Shown: positions 38,513-47,335, counted from the stretch's first letter. The stretch is 64,000 nucleotides of DNA from an uncultured Porphyromonadaceae bacterium (GCA_945873625.1 CAMCDS010000004.1:62001-126000), one strand, 5' to 3'. A program made the numbers and translations. Notes: generated from the sequence alone by a model not told the origin.

Positions 38513-40324
38513 TCAGAGGGATTTGAGGATGGCGACGAGGCGGTCGTTGTCGCGGGGCGAGCGCACGGCGAAGCGCACGAGCTGGCGCCCCTGCATGTTG
38601 CGTTTGAGGCCGCAGTTGCTGATCAGCACGTCGTGTGCTATCAGCCGGCGTGTGAGCTCGGCCGAGGTGAAGCGGTCGGTTACCTCGCAGAGGAAGTAGT
38701 TGGCCTGCGAGGGGATGACGCGCAGCCAGGGGATGGAGTCCATCATGCGGCCAAAGCGTTCGCGCTCGGCTATGAAGCGGCGGCAGGCCTCGGTGTAGCT
38801 GTCCTGATATTTGCCGAATATCTGCATGTAGAACTCTCCGAATGAGTTTATGTTCCAGATGCTTACCTCTTTCTTGAAGCGGGCTATGAGTTCGCGGTCG
38901 GCTCCGGCGAGGATGCCGAGGCGGAGTCCGGGCACGCCGTAGCTTTTGGAGATGGATTTCATGACAAACATGCCGGGATAGCGTTCGAGCGTCTCGTCGC
39001 GCAGCAGCGAATTGCGCTCGAATCCTTCGGTGAAGTCGACGAAGCTTTCGTCTACGAGGAAGCGCACCCCGTTTTCCTTACACCAGTCGGCCAGGCGCAT
39101 CACGTCGGCCAGGGGCATGAAGTGTCCCGAGGGGTTGTCGGGGTTCACGAGGAGAAGCGTCTCGATCTGCTTCCCCGTGAAGAAGGCAATCAGCTCGTCG
39201 GCCGTATACGAGAAGTCGGGCGTCGACACGACAAACTGCACGAGCCTCTCGGCCGGCAGGCGGTTGGGATATTCGTCGAATGTGGGGAATATCACGCCTA
39301 CCTTTCCTGAGCAGTGGCGTTCGGTGAAGGTCTTGATTAGCTCTGCGGCTCCGTTGCCCACCACCACGTATTCGGGCTTGATGCCGAAATAGCGTCCGGC
39401 GAGCATCGAGTTCACGCCCATGCCCGAGGGGTAGTTCTCGAGGAGCACGTCGAAGTTGGCCTTCAGCTCCTCGCGCATCTTGCGGGGCGGGAAGAAGGGG
39501 TTGACGAGATAGCAGTAGTCGAGCAGCTGCGGGAAGCGCCAGAATCCGCCGTATCGCTTGTGGTATTCGTGATATTTCGTCTCGCCCGAGCTGAAGAGCG
39601 TCGAAGCTATGTCGAGGTCCTGGATGTCGTCGATCTCATACCATTTCTCGCCGTCGAGCGGGAGGGCCTTGAGCGTAGAGCGGTCGATGAGCGTCAGCAC
39701 GCGGAGCACCTGCTCGTAGTATTCGTTATTGCCCATCACGCGGCTGTAGGCCTCAAGGAAGGGGATATACTGGCGCACGGCGAAGTCGCGGCTGAACTTA
39801 TAGATGTTCACCGTCTTATAGTAGTGGCCGCGGTCTTCATACCTGAAGGCCTGCTTGGGCACGAAGCTCATGATGTTGCAGTCGGCGTCTATGGTGAGCA
39901 TCGTGCCGTCCATCCAGGTCTGATACTTGTCGACGAGAGCGAGGTCTCTGCCGGGGGCTTCTATGATGCGGTCGAGCACGGCGTCTTCCACTATCAGGTC
40001 CGACTCCAGCAGCAGCGTGTCTTCCTCGGCCAGAGCGTCTTTGGCAAGATAGAGCGAATAGATGTTGTTGGTCTTGTCAAACACCGGATTGCGTATAAAC
40101 TCAATCCGTTTCGACTCGCCGTAACGCTCTCTGAGATAAGCTTCGAGCTCATCGCCCTTATAGCCCGTCACGATGACGATGCGCGAGAGTCGGTGCCGGT
40201 CGAGCTGACCGATGATGCGGTCTATGAGCTTCACGCCGTTCACCTCCACCATGCATTTGGTGTTGTCTTTGGTGAGAGCGCCGAGACGTCGGCCCATTCC
40301 GGCCGCGAGTATGATGGCTTGCAT
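38513..40324 (-). CDS. Fusion: sugar/alcohol-phosphate nucleotidyltransferase (LicC/cytidylyltransferase-like) + PLP-dependent class I/II aminotransferase or CobD-like decarboxylase
   Basis: MQAIILAAGMGRRLGALTKDNTKCMVEVNGVKLIDRII; FDKTNNIYSLYLAKD; PLP domain VNPDNPSGHFMPLADV..MKSISKSYGVPGLRLGILAG. Confidence 0.9.
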   Translation of the reverse strand: MQAIILAAGMGRRLGALTKDNTKCMVEVNGVKLIDRIIGQLDRHRLSRIVIVTGYKGDELEAYLRERYGESKRIEFIRNPVFDKTNNIYSLYLAKDALAEEDTLLLESDLIVEDAVLDRIIEAPGRDLALVDKYQTWMDGTMLTIDADCNIMSFVPKQAFRYEDRGHYYKTVNIYKFSRDFAVRQYIPFLEAYSRVMGNNEYYEQVLRVLTLIDRSTLKALPLDGEKWYEIDDIQDLDIASTLFSSGETKYHEYHKRYGGFWRFPQLLDYCYLVNPFFPPRKMREELKANFDVLLENYPSGMGVNSMLAGRYFGIKPEYVVVGNGAAELIKTFTERHCSGKVGVIFPTFDEYPNRLPAERLVQFVVSTPDFSYTADELIAFFTGKQIETLLLVNPDNPSGHFMPLADVMRLADWCKENGVRFLVDESFVDFTEGFERNSLLRDETLERYPGMFVMKSISKSYGVPGLRLGILAGADRELIARFKKEVSIWNINSFGEFYMQIFGKYQDSYTEACRRFIAERERFGRMMDSIPWLRVIPSQANYFLCEVTDRFTSAELTRRLIAHDVLISNCGLKRNMQGRQLVRFAVRSPRDNDRLVAILKSL

Positions 40325-40374
40325 AATTGTCAGTTTCTATAATAACCGAGAAACCAGTCGAAGTATTACCGGGT

Positions 40375-40818
40375 TCAGCGGCCGAGGAGGCGGGAGAGGA
40401 GGGAGCGGCGCCCGGGGGCGTCGTCGGGGGCGGGACGGGTAGTGGCGGCGATGTATTGCGGCCAGGTCCAGCCGTTTTTCACCATGGCGTAGATGGCGTT
40501 CCAGTCGGGGATTCCGCCGAGCGAGCGGTCGTCGATATAGATGTCGGCGGTTACCTTGCGTCCTCCGCCGACGCCCGTGGCAGCCGTCTCGTCGGTGTAG
40601 TTTGAGTTGACGGCGTAGAAGTGGAGGTCGCGCTGCTCACACCAGTGCAGGGCCTGGTCGAGCAGGTCGCCTTCGCGCACAGTCCAGAGGATGAGGCGGA
40701 GGTCGGGAATCTCGTCCTGGAGCCGCCTTAGGACGCGGACGGCGCCGGGCCGTTCGCGTCCAATGGCGGGATATTCATGTTCGACGATAGTTCCGTCGAA
40801 GTCTACTGCTATTACCAT
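40375..40818 (-). CDS. Small HAD-like hydrolase (BT0820-like)
   Basis: MVIAVDFDGTIVEHEYPAIGRERPGAVRVLRRL; LWTVREGDLLDQALHWC; ADIYIDDRSLGG. Confidence 0.82.
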   Translation of the reverse strand: MVIAVDFDGTIVEHEYPAIGRERPGAVRVLRRLQDEIPDLRLILWTVREGDLLDQALHWCEQRDLHFYAVNSNYTDETAATGVGGGRKVTADIYIDDRSLGGIPDWNAIYAMVKNGWTWPQYIAATTRPAPDDAPGRRSLLSRLLGR

Positions 40819-40913
40819 ATTTCAGATGTCAGAATGAGGAGGAGGCAGTCAGCGGGCCCGGGGCACAGGGGCGCGGCATGAATGCCGCTTCACCCGACGG
40901 CACCGTCCGACGC

Positions 40914-43115
40914 CTATTCGCGCACGCAGCGGACGGCATGGGCCATCCAGGGATAGGCCGTATTGGTCGGGTTGATAGATGTATGCGTTCCGCTGCCTCC
41001 GCTTCCGAGTCCTTTGTCGGGCTCCTTATAGTTTCCTGAGCCGACAAGGTAATAGGTATGGCCGAATAAGGCATAATAGCCTGCATCGGTATTGCTTACT
41101 CCCTGACCGTCAGCCCAGATGTAACTGTTTACGCCGTGGTAGCTTCTTGATCCGCTGGAAGCGACCCTCGAGCCGCTTCTGGGGATATACGACCCTTCGG
41201 TATCGAGGACATTTTTAAGATAATATCCGCCATAGCCGAAGATTTTGGTCTTGCCGTCGGAGGCATAGCCGATGCGGTCTTTATGAAAGCCCTTCATGGT
41301 CCAGCGTTTTACATTGTTGGAACCCTCGGTCCAATAGTCGAGCACACAGCGGATTTGCTCGAGTATGGTCGGCGTGCCATCGTCGCGGAAGCTGAGGCCG
41401 CCATTTACGCTCTGCGCCGTTCCGGTTCCTGAAAAACCGGTGAACGTCCAGGGATTGGCTACACGGTAGCCTACGGGCGAGGGGTCGTAGATCGTTTTTC
41501 CGTGTGAATGAGAAGCGTCTCTCTCATTCTGGCCGTAAAACTTTGAGTTGCCCCAGAGCAGCTCGACGGGAACGGCGAGCCATCTCCATTCATTGTCTTC
41601 AAGATTCTTTCCGATCATCATGTCAGGTCGGCGAATCGATGCAAGAATTGTCGCCTCGGCGGCTGTCGGCGGATTCCATAGCGGATAAGAGGAGCTGATG
41701 TCGACAGCCTTGCCTCCTACGTAATATGTCGCGGAGTTGGGGAAAGGATCCTTTCTGCCCCACTGGTAGAGCATGCAGTGGAGCACTCTGGCCTCGTTTT
41801 CTTCCGTCTTGGTCGTCTCAAGTCGCTGAGCCTCCGTCGAGGGGAAAGCTCCGAGATTCCGGTCCATCACCGTAAAGGAGTGTCCGCTGAAGTTAGTCAG
41901 CTCTTCGTCTTGCGGGAGGGTCGGGCCTACGCCCCAGATGTGCCAGCTCCAGAGTATCTCGCCGGCGTCGTTGCAGACGGCTATGAGTGCGTTGCCGGTG
42001 TGGCCGGTGGTGGTGTAATGCACGCGGCCGTCGCGCAGCTCCACTTTGCTGATGAAGCCTTTGGTGTCTTCCCAAAGCAGCCTGGCCGACGAGGGATTGA
42101 TGTAGGGGTTTTCCGTATGGAAGCCGGCGCCCTTGATGATTCCCTTCTCGCCGTTGCCTATCACGGTGGCCTTGAAGTCGTGTTCTCCGGCCGAGGTTAT
42201 CATGTAGCAGTTGGCGGTCTCCTCCTCGGGCTCTTCAGGAAGCTCCTCTATGGCAGGAGCATAGCGGCTTAGAGTGAGGTCGAAGACGTAGATGGCATCC
42301 GGGGCGAAGTCGTAGGCGGCTTCGCGAGTGAAGGTCGCCGTGTGGCGGTCGGTGGCCACGGTTATAGTCAGCTTGTCGCCGGCCTTTATCGAGGGGGCGC
42401 AGGAGAGGAAGCCTTCGTGGCGGGCACCGTCGGCGAGAGGCTGCCCGGATGCCCATTCGAGGGTGATGCTCGAGGAGGCCGTTCCCCCGTCGAGGGTATA
42501 GGTGCCGTCGAGGGCGCTGAACGTGAAGTTGCCGCCGAGGGCGCGTCCGTCGGGCGCCTGGATGCTCACCGAGCGGAGTCTGTCGCCTTCGAGGGCGTCG
42601 ATGCCCGAGGCGTCGACGGTGATGCGGAAGAGCGAGAAGAGATGCGTGAAGTCAAACTCGTCGTCGGCTCCCTTTCGGGGACGGCCCGTCTTGTAGTCGC
42701 CTTCTATCAGCCCTGTCTGGGGGTCGTAGGTCTGTCTGAGGGGCAGCATTCCGCGCAGGGCGGCGGGGTCGGTTCCGGCCTCGGCCGAATAAGGATAGTA
42801 GGCGTAGAGGAGAGATTCGGAGGAGGGGATGTCGCCGCCAAACTTTGTTCGGCCGGCGTTAGCGGTGGAGAGGTTTACGAATCTGAAATTTTTTGACGAT
42901 TGTCCGAAGACTCCGATTTCATCGCCGGGAGTCCATAGCACTCCGGTTCTGCCGTCGGCATATTCGGTGTCGTCGATTGCCGATCTGGTCTGCGGGCCGC
43001 CGAGCGACGCGCTGATGATCGAGCTGAATTGCGGGGTAGGTGCATTCTCCTGTTCCTGGGAGCATCCCGCTGCGATGACGGCAGCAGCCGCCACGTAGAT
43101 GAATTTTGCTTTCAT
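40914..43115 (-). CDS. Fimbrillin-like lipoprotein with FISUMP-like C-terminal region
   Basis: VAAAAVIAAGCSQEQ lipobox; VLWTPGDEIGVF; LYAYYPY; C-term NCYMITSAGEHDFKATVIGNG...VMDRNLGAFPS...YQWGRKDPFP. Start corrected from 43166. Confidence 0.85.
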   Translation of the reverse strand: MKAKFIYVAAAAVIAAGCSQEQENAPTPQFSSIISASLGGPQTRSAIDDTEYADGRTGVLWTPGDEIGVFGQSSKNFRFVNLSTANAGRTKFGGDIPSSESLLYAYYPYSAEAGTDPAALRGMLPLRQTYDPQTGLIEGDYKTGRPRKGADDEFDFTHLFSLFRITVDASGIDALEGDRLRSVSIQAPDGRALGGNFTFSALDGTYTLDGGTASSSITLEWASGQPLADGARHEGFLSCAPSIKAGDKLTITVATDRHTATFTREAAYDFAPDAIYVFDLTLSRYAPAIEELPEEPEEETANCYMITSAGEHDFKATVIGNGEKGIIKGAGFHTENPYINPSSARLLWEDTKGFISKVELRDGRVHYTTTGHTGNALIAVCNDAGEILWSWHIWGVGPTLPQDEELTNFSGHSFTVMDRNLGAFPSTEAQRLETTKTEENEARVLHCMLYQWGRKDPFPNSATYYVGGKAVDISSSYPLWNPPTAAEATILASIRRPDMMIGKNLEDNEWRWLAVPVELLWGNSKFYGQNERDASHSHGKTIYDPSPVGYRVANPWTFTGFSGTGTAQSVNGGLSFRDDGTPTILEQIRCVLDYWTEGSNNVKRWTMKGFHKDRIGYASDGKTKIFGYGGYYLKNVLDTEGSYIPRSGSRVASSGSRSYHGVNSYIWADGQGVSNTDAGYYALFGHTYYLVGSGNYKEPDKGLGSGGSGTHTSINPTNTAYPWMAHAVRCVRE

Positions 43116-43308
43116 GAGCTGGTGTAAAATGGGATATGTGGGCAAAAGCAAGATACGAACGCACAATTATAGGTTTAGGTCTGAGGAATGAGATTGTCTT
43201 TAAGGAGGAGAAGACGGCAGGAGAGGTGCGCGCCCGGCGGTCGGGGATCTGGTCCGCCGCCGGACGCGGTCTTTATCTTAGAATTTACGGTTCATTGATC
43301 GGGGTCGT

Positions 43309-45873
43309 TCAGCGACGGCGCACTTTGAGGGGATTGCCGGGGTTCTGCTTAAACGACGAGTTGGTTTTGTCAGAGGCGTTTTTCGCTCTGGCCTTTCGGA
43401 GCGTGAACGCAGCATTGTTGTTAATGATTGTGCGGATGAGATCCGTGACCTTGTATTCATCACCGCTATAGGTATTGAAATACACCAGACCCATCGGGCA
43501 GGCCTTACGGGTAGGCGCGGTCAGCTCATCAAGCAGATAGGGGTTCATCACCTTCGCAAGATTTTGGCATCTTTCAAGAGATGCATAGGTACCCTCACCA
43601 CCGATATATCCGCCCACCGAGAGTTCGAACCAATAGCCGAGATCTCCCTGACTGTAAGCATTGTAGCTGCCGCTGATATAGGCCTCCACTGCAGTCTTAC
43701 GATTGGGCGTACTGCGTACGTTATCCTTTTCGGAATATATCCAACGAAGTGTGGAAGCGCCATCAGGCGCAATCGGAGCGCCCCACTGTAGGGCTATGTT
43801 GCCGATATTGTTCTCGGCATTGTCCTGCCAACGCGAGAAGAGGGCGGGAGCATTTGCTGTCCATCCGCTTTCATTACTGTTATTGTTGGTATTGACCTTG
43901 ATGATATAATGACCTAAAACGTCGGCGATTTTGGTGGTGGGAGTGATACCTGCCGTGTAGATGTTCGAGCCCTGAGCTTTGAGCTCCTGCAGCAGCCAGT
44001 CGATACCGAGAACAAAGGAATTGCCGGAAACCACTTTGCTGTAGGTAACGTTTGTCATCTCCGATTTTTCAATAGGAGCAGCATCCCATTCAGCATCAGT
44101 AGGATCGGTGATCGAGTTCCAGGACGGGTTGCCCCATGAATAGATAATAAAACCTCTTGAAGTCTGCGTACCGGTCTGAGTCTTGGTGATTATCTTAGTA
44201 ATCGTTTTTGTGCCATTTACGGTAGCGCCCTTAGCAGGTACGGAGATGTCTGAAGAGTTGGGGTCGCCGATTTCAAGAAAAGCAAATTCACCTGATTTGA
44301 TGGCATTGCCAAGATTCTTGATACCGTTGAGAAGATTTGCGCCTGCCGAGTTTACGACATTGAAGGCCGCATTGCGAACCACTCCGGTCACGTTACCCGA
44401 ATAGGTGCGAGTGTAGGTAACGGTTCGATAGACCTCACGTGTCTGACCAGATGCAGTGGGATCCGCAGTGTGGTCTGACTGAAGGTCGCCGTTACTCCGG
44501 GTTGTATTATTGTTGTATGTCGGTGTGCCGCCGGAATACTCAATTTCGGGTGCGGCAGCTGTTACTTTAGCGTGGGTTTCGAAGGCTCGGATGCCGGCTC
44601 CATACTGCGACACAAGGTCGGTAGTAGCATGATAATTCGGGTCGGTAGAGTGCCAGGTGCCGGGGATGGAGAGCTCTGTGATGTAGATGTTCGGATCAAG
44701 CTGAGCCATCCAGTTGGAGAAGTCGAAGTCCTGACCGCGCTGATTGAAGTATTTGAGGCTAACGCGATGAATCTCGCCGCTGACCATTGACTGGGTGTTC
44801 AGCGGCTGGATATACTCGCCGCAGTCGGTGGAGATACGGACCTGAAGTTCGTTGAGATTCTTGACCGCACCGGGAATCAGGAATGCACGCAGACGCAGAT
44901 GGTCGATGTCGGCAGCCGTCACGCCGGATGTCTTAGAAACACGAACGTTAAGCTGCGGGAGATTTGCGGCAGGAAACTGCATCTGAATCGTGTTGGAGCC
45001 TGAGAAGTTGCTTGACTCATTGGTCGACATATTAAAGTCGAAGTCGCCGGCGATGGCTTGATTGGAGTTTTTATGCTCCACGGTCACTGATTGGATACGA
45101 ATGTAGTTGCGCTCGCCGCCCCCGGCAGCATTGCCGCCGAGTGTGTTGGGGACAACCGGACCATTGATTGTCAAGTCGAGCACATCGGCCACCACTTTGA
45201 AGTTCAGACCTACCGGGCGTCCGTAACCGGCAGCATCGACCGTAGTTTTCGCAACCATCAGGGCAGCGTCCATGTCGGGATTGCCATAAAGTGTCGTAAC
45301 GAATTGATCGCCCCTTTGGGCATTGCTCTGAGCCCACTCGAGGATGTTGTTCTGATCGGTGACTTCTTTTCCATTCATCACGGCACGCCAGCTCACGGGC
45401 GACTGACCGGGATCGACATTAGCGCGGATTGTGGTAGCGCTGAGCATCTCGTTGCCGGCAGCCTTTGCGGGATAGAAAGCGAAGAACTGGTGGGTGGTGT
45501 TGGCATCGCCCCACTGCACTCCTGCATCGCCAAGGCGGGTGAGCTTGCTGGCAGCCGACTGGTCGGCATTGTTGATGTCATCAGCCTTGATTTCGTAGGT
45601 ACCAACCTTGCGGGCGCCGTTCCAGCAGTAGACTTTCACCTGGTCGTCGCCAAGTTCCTGGACATAATTGCCCCAGAACACTTTTTGCGACTGCTTGTCG
45701 TTGGAATAGTCCCAGTTGTCTTCGTACATGGTGCGCGTATCGGCTACATCGCCTACGAACGTGAACACCACTTCGTCCCCCTTTTCGAGACGGGGACCGT
45801 CAAAACCCTCGTCCTTGCAACCTGTGGCAAGCACGAGAGGAAGCAGAAACGCTGCTTTGTAAATTCCTTTCAT
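43309..45873 (-). CDS. Fimbrillin-like lipoprotein with PI-PLC-X-like C-terminal region
   Basis: LPLVLATGCKDEGF lipobox; DTRT..FFAFYPAK; YITELSIPGTWHSTDPNYHATTDLVSQYGAGIRAFETHAKV resembles the PI-PLC X-box (IPGTHDS..Q..AGIRxxD/E). Confidence 0.6.
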   Translation of the reverse strand: MKGIYKAAFLLPLVLATGCKDEGFDGPRLEKGDEVVFTFVGDVADTRTMYEDNWDYSNDKQSQKVFWGNYVQELGDDQVKVYCWNGARKVGTYEIKADDINNADQSAASKLTRLGDAGVQWGDANTTHQFFAFYPAKAAGNEMLSATTIRANVDPGQSPVSWRAVMNGKEVTDQNNILEWAQSNAQRGDQFVTTLYGNPDMDAALMVAKTTVDAAGYGRPVGLNFKVVADVLDLTINGPVVPNTLGGNAAGGGERNYIRIQSVTVEHKNSNQAIAGDFDFNMSTNESSNFSGSNTIQMQFPAANLPQLNVRVSKTSGVTAADIDHLRLRAFLIPGAVKNLNELQVRISTDCGEYIQPLNTQSMVSGEIHRVSLKYFNQRGQDFDFSNWMAQLDPNIYITELSIPGTWHSTDPNYHATTDLVSQYGAGIRAFETHAKVTAAAPEIEYSGGTPTYNNNTTRSNGDLQSDHTADPTASGQTREVYRTVTYTRTYSGNVTGVVRNAAFNVVNSAGANLLNGIKNLGNAIKSGEFAFLEIGDPNSSDISVPAKGATVNGTKTITKIITKTQTGTQTSRGFIIYSWGNPSWNSITDPTDAEWDAAPIEKSEMTNVTYSKVVSGNSFVLGIDWLLQELKAQGSNIYTAGITPTTKIADVLGHYIIKVNTNNNSNESGWTANAPALFSRWQDNAENNIGNIALQWGAPIAPDGASTLRWIYSEKDNVRSTPNRKTAVEAYISGSYNAYSQGDLGYWFELSVGGYIGGEGTYASLERCQNLAKVMNPYLLDELTAPTRKACPMGLVYFNTYSGDEYKVTDLIRTIINNNAAFTLRKARAKNASDKTNSSFKQNPGNPLKVRRR

Positions 45874-45893
45874 GATTTGCTTGAGTTGTAGGA

Positions 45894-46094
45894 TTATAGG
45901 TTTGAATTGTTGTCCATGTCCCAGGCCTGGCCCGAGAAATCGTTTTCTGTTCCGGGGTTGAAAGCCTGATCGTCGATGACGATCGGCTTCTCTCTGTCGC
46001 CGAAGTCGACAGAACCGCCGCAGATTGAGGATTCTACCTCAACGCGACTGACGTTGAGGTCGGGAGCCTCATAGTTTTTTTTAAATTTGTGCAT
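45894..46094 (-). CDS. Small acidic protein with double-Gly-like motif; unknown
   Basis: MHKFKKNYEAPDLNVSRVEVESSICGGSVDFGDREKPIVIDDQAFNPGTENDFSGQAWDMDNNSNL; sits 20 nt upstream of the PI-PLC-like gene. Confidence 0.6.
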   Translation of the reverse strand: MHKFKKNYEAPDLNVSRVEVESSICGGSVDFGDREKPIVIDDQAFNPGTENDFSGQAWDMDNNSNL

Positions 46095-46199
46095 TGTTAG
46101 AGAGTGTTATGATAACGTTAAAAGTAAATTATTCTATGTATAAGCGTAAAACCGCTTTGTGCCAACGTTTCCGTCGCTTATGTGGCGTTGCGTAAGTGC

Positions 46200-46721
46200 T
46201 CAGACGAACTCCACGTAGGTCGCCTCGATCTCGACGGCGGCCACGAGGTATCCCTCGAGCTTCACCAGCAGACGGCGCTTGCGCGAGCCCTTCACTTTCA
46301 GCAGCTTGCCTTCGTAGCCGCTGAGGGGGCCGTCTTTCACCATCACCCGGCGCCCCTCCATCTCAGAGGTTATCTCCTCGGGGAGGAAATATGTGGGCGC
46401 CGACACCGAGGCGTTTACCGCTTTTATGAAGCGCGTCATCTCCGCGTCGGAGACGGTCATCGGCGTGCGGTAAGGGGCCCCTTTGAGGTAACGGTATTGA
46501 AGCGTCGCCACAATGTCGACCACAGGGTCGAGCATCTCACGCTCCGAATTGACAAAGAGCATGTCGGCGACAGCGGGCACCACCTGTCGTTCGGTCTTTC
46601 CGCCTTTCTCCACAAGGCGCTCGCACATGGGTGTGAACACTTCAAACCCCTTCTCTGCGAGGAGCTTGCGTGCCGGTATTCTGGCGTTGGAACGCTTGAG
46701 GTCGCGCATCACGAACCACAT
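46200..46721 (-). CDS. UpxY-family transcription antiterminator (NusG/RfaH-like)
   Basis: MWFVMRDLKRSNARIPARKLLAEKGFEVFTPMCERLVEKGGKTERQVVPAVADMLFVNSE; KOW-like VMVKDGPLSGYEGKLLKVKGSRKRRLLVKLEGYLVAAVEI. Confidence 0.92.
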   Translation of the reverse strand: MWFVMRDLKRSNARIPARKLLAEKGFEVFTPMCERLVEKGGKTERQVVPAVADMLFVNSEREMLDPVVDIVATLQYRYLKGAPYRTPMTVSDAEMTRFIKAVNASVSAPTYFLPEEITSEMEGRRVMVKDGPLSGYEGKLLKVKGSRKRRLLVKLEGYLVAAVEIEATYVEFV

Positions 46722-46954
46722 GGCAGTGTGTCTCTATCTTGATGGGTGCGGACGGGCAGGGCGTCGCCTGAACAATAAGGTGTCGGAGAGTCATCCGCAG
46801 GCTGTTCCGATTGTCTCCATAATCCGATAAGGGCAAAATCTTCTAATCCTGCCCACAAACGTAAGTGTCTGATTTATACACTCTTTATTGTAAGCAGTTG
46901 CAAAGTATGGAGGCAAAGGCTCTTTTTTAACATCTTCGGTCCGTCCCTCGGGGC

Positions 46955-46979
46955 GCGAAAGTTGCGTTAGTTCTTTCGC
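46955..46979 (-). promoter_or_regulatory. Hairpin in the UpxY leader
   Basis: GCGAAAG ... CTTTCGC arms within the ~360-nt leader of the upxY-like gene. Confidence 0.4.
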
Positions 46980-47085
46980 CGGGCATCCGCACCGCTGCCT
47001 TCAGCGCGGCTTGCGGCCACTGACAGTCAAGCAGTTGTAATGAACGAATACCCTTGCCTTCTCAGGCCGGGCCACAAAGACGATG

Positions 47086-47117
47086 CAAAGATACTAAAAT
47101 CCGCGTCTCCATGCAAA
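47086..47117 (-). promoter_or_regulatory. Bacteroidetes primary promoter for the upxY-led operon
   Basis: Minus strand: TTTG (47117-47114) - 20 nt - TATCTTTG (47093-47086); exact -33/-7 consensus with ideal spacing. Confidence 0.75.
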
Positions 47118-47202
47118 TTATTTAACAGGAATTGAGAATATCAGAGCGATAATGACATGATTCTGCCGAGCTTATGATAAGATAGCCGAGAGCCTATATC
47201 CC

Positions 47203-47233
47203 GCCTCCCTCCTATAATTCCTATTATTCCCAT
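47203..47233 (+). repeat. Interspersed intergenic repeat, copy A
   Basis: GCCTCCCTCCTATAATTCCTATTATTCCCAT; near-identical to the reverse complement of 63796-63827. Confidence 0.7.
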
Positions 47234-47284
47234 CCATCCTATAATTCTTATTTCCCTCACCACTCCCATTTCCATTTTTTTCAT

Positions 47285-47292
47285 TACCTTTG
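47285..47292 (+). promoter_or_regulatory. -7 element (TACCTTTG) for the 47336 gene
   Basis: TAnnTTTG match 44 nt upstream of ATG 47336. Confidence 0.5.
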
Positions 47293-47335
47293 CACCCTGA
47301 ACTACTTTAGAACGCTTCAAACATACTCTTAAACA

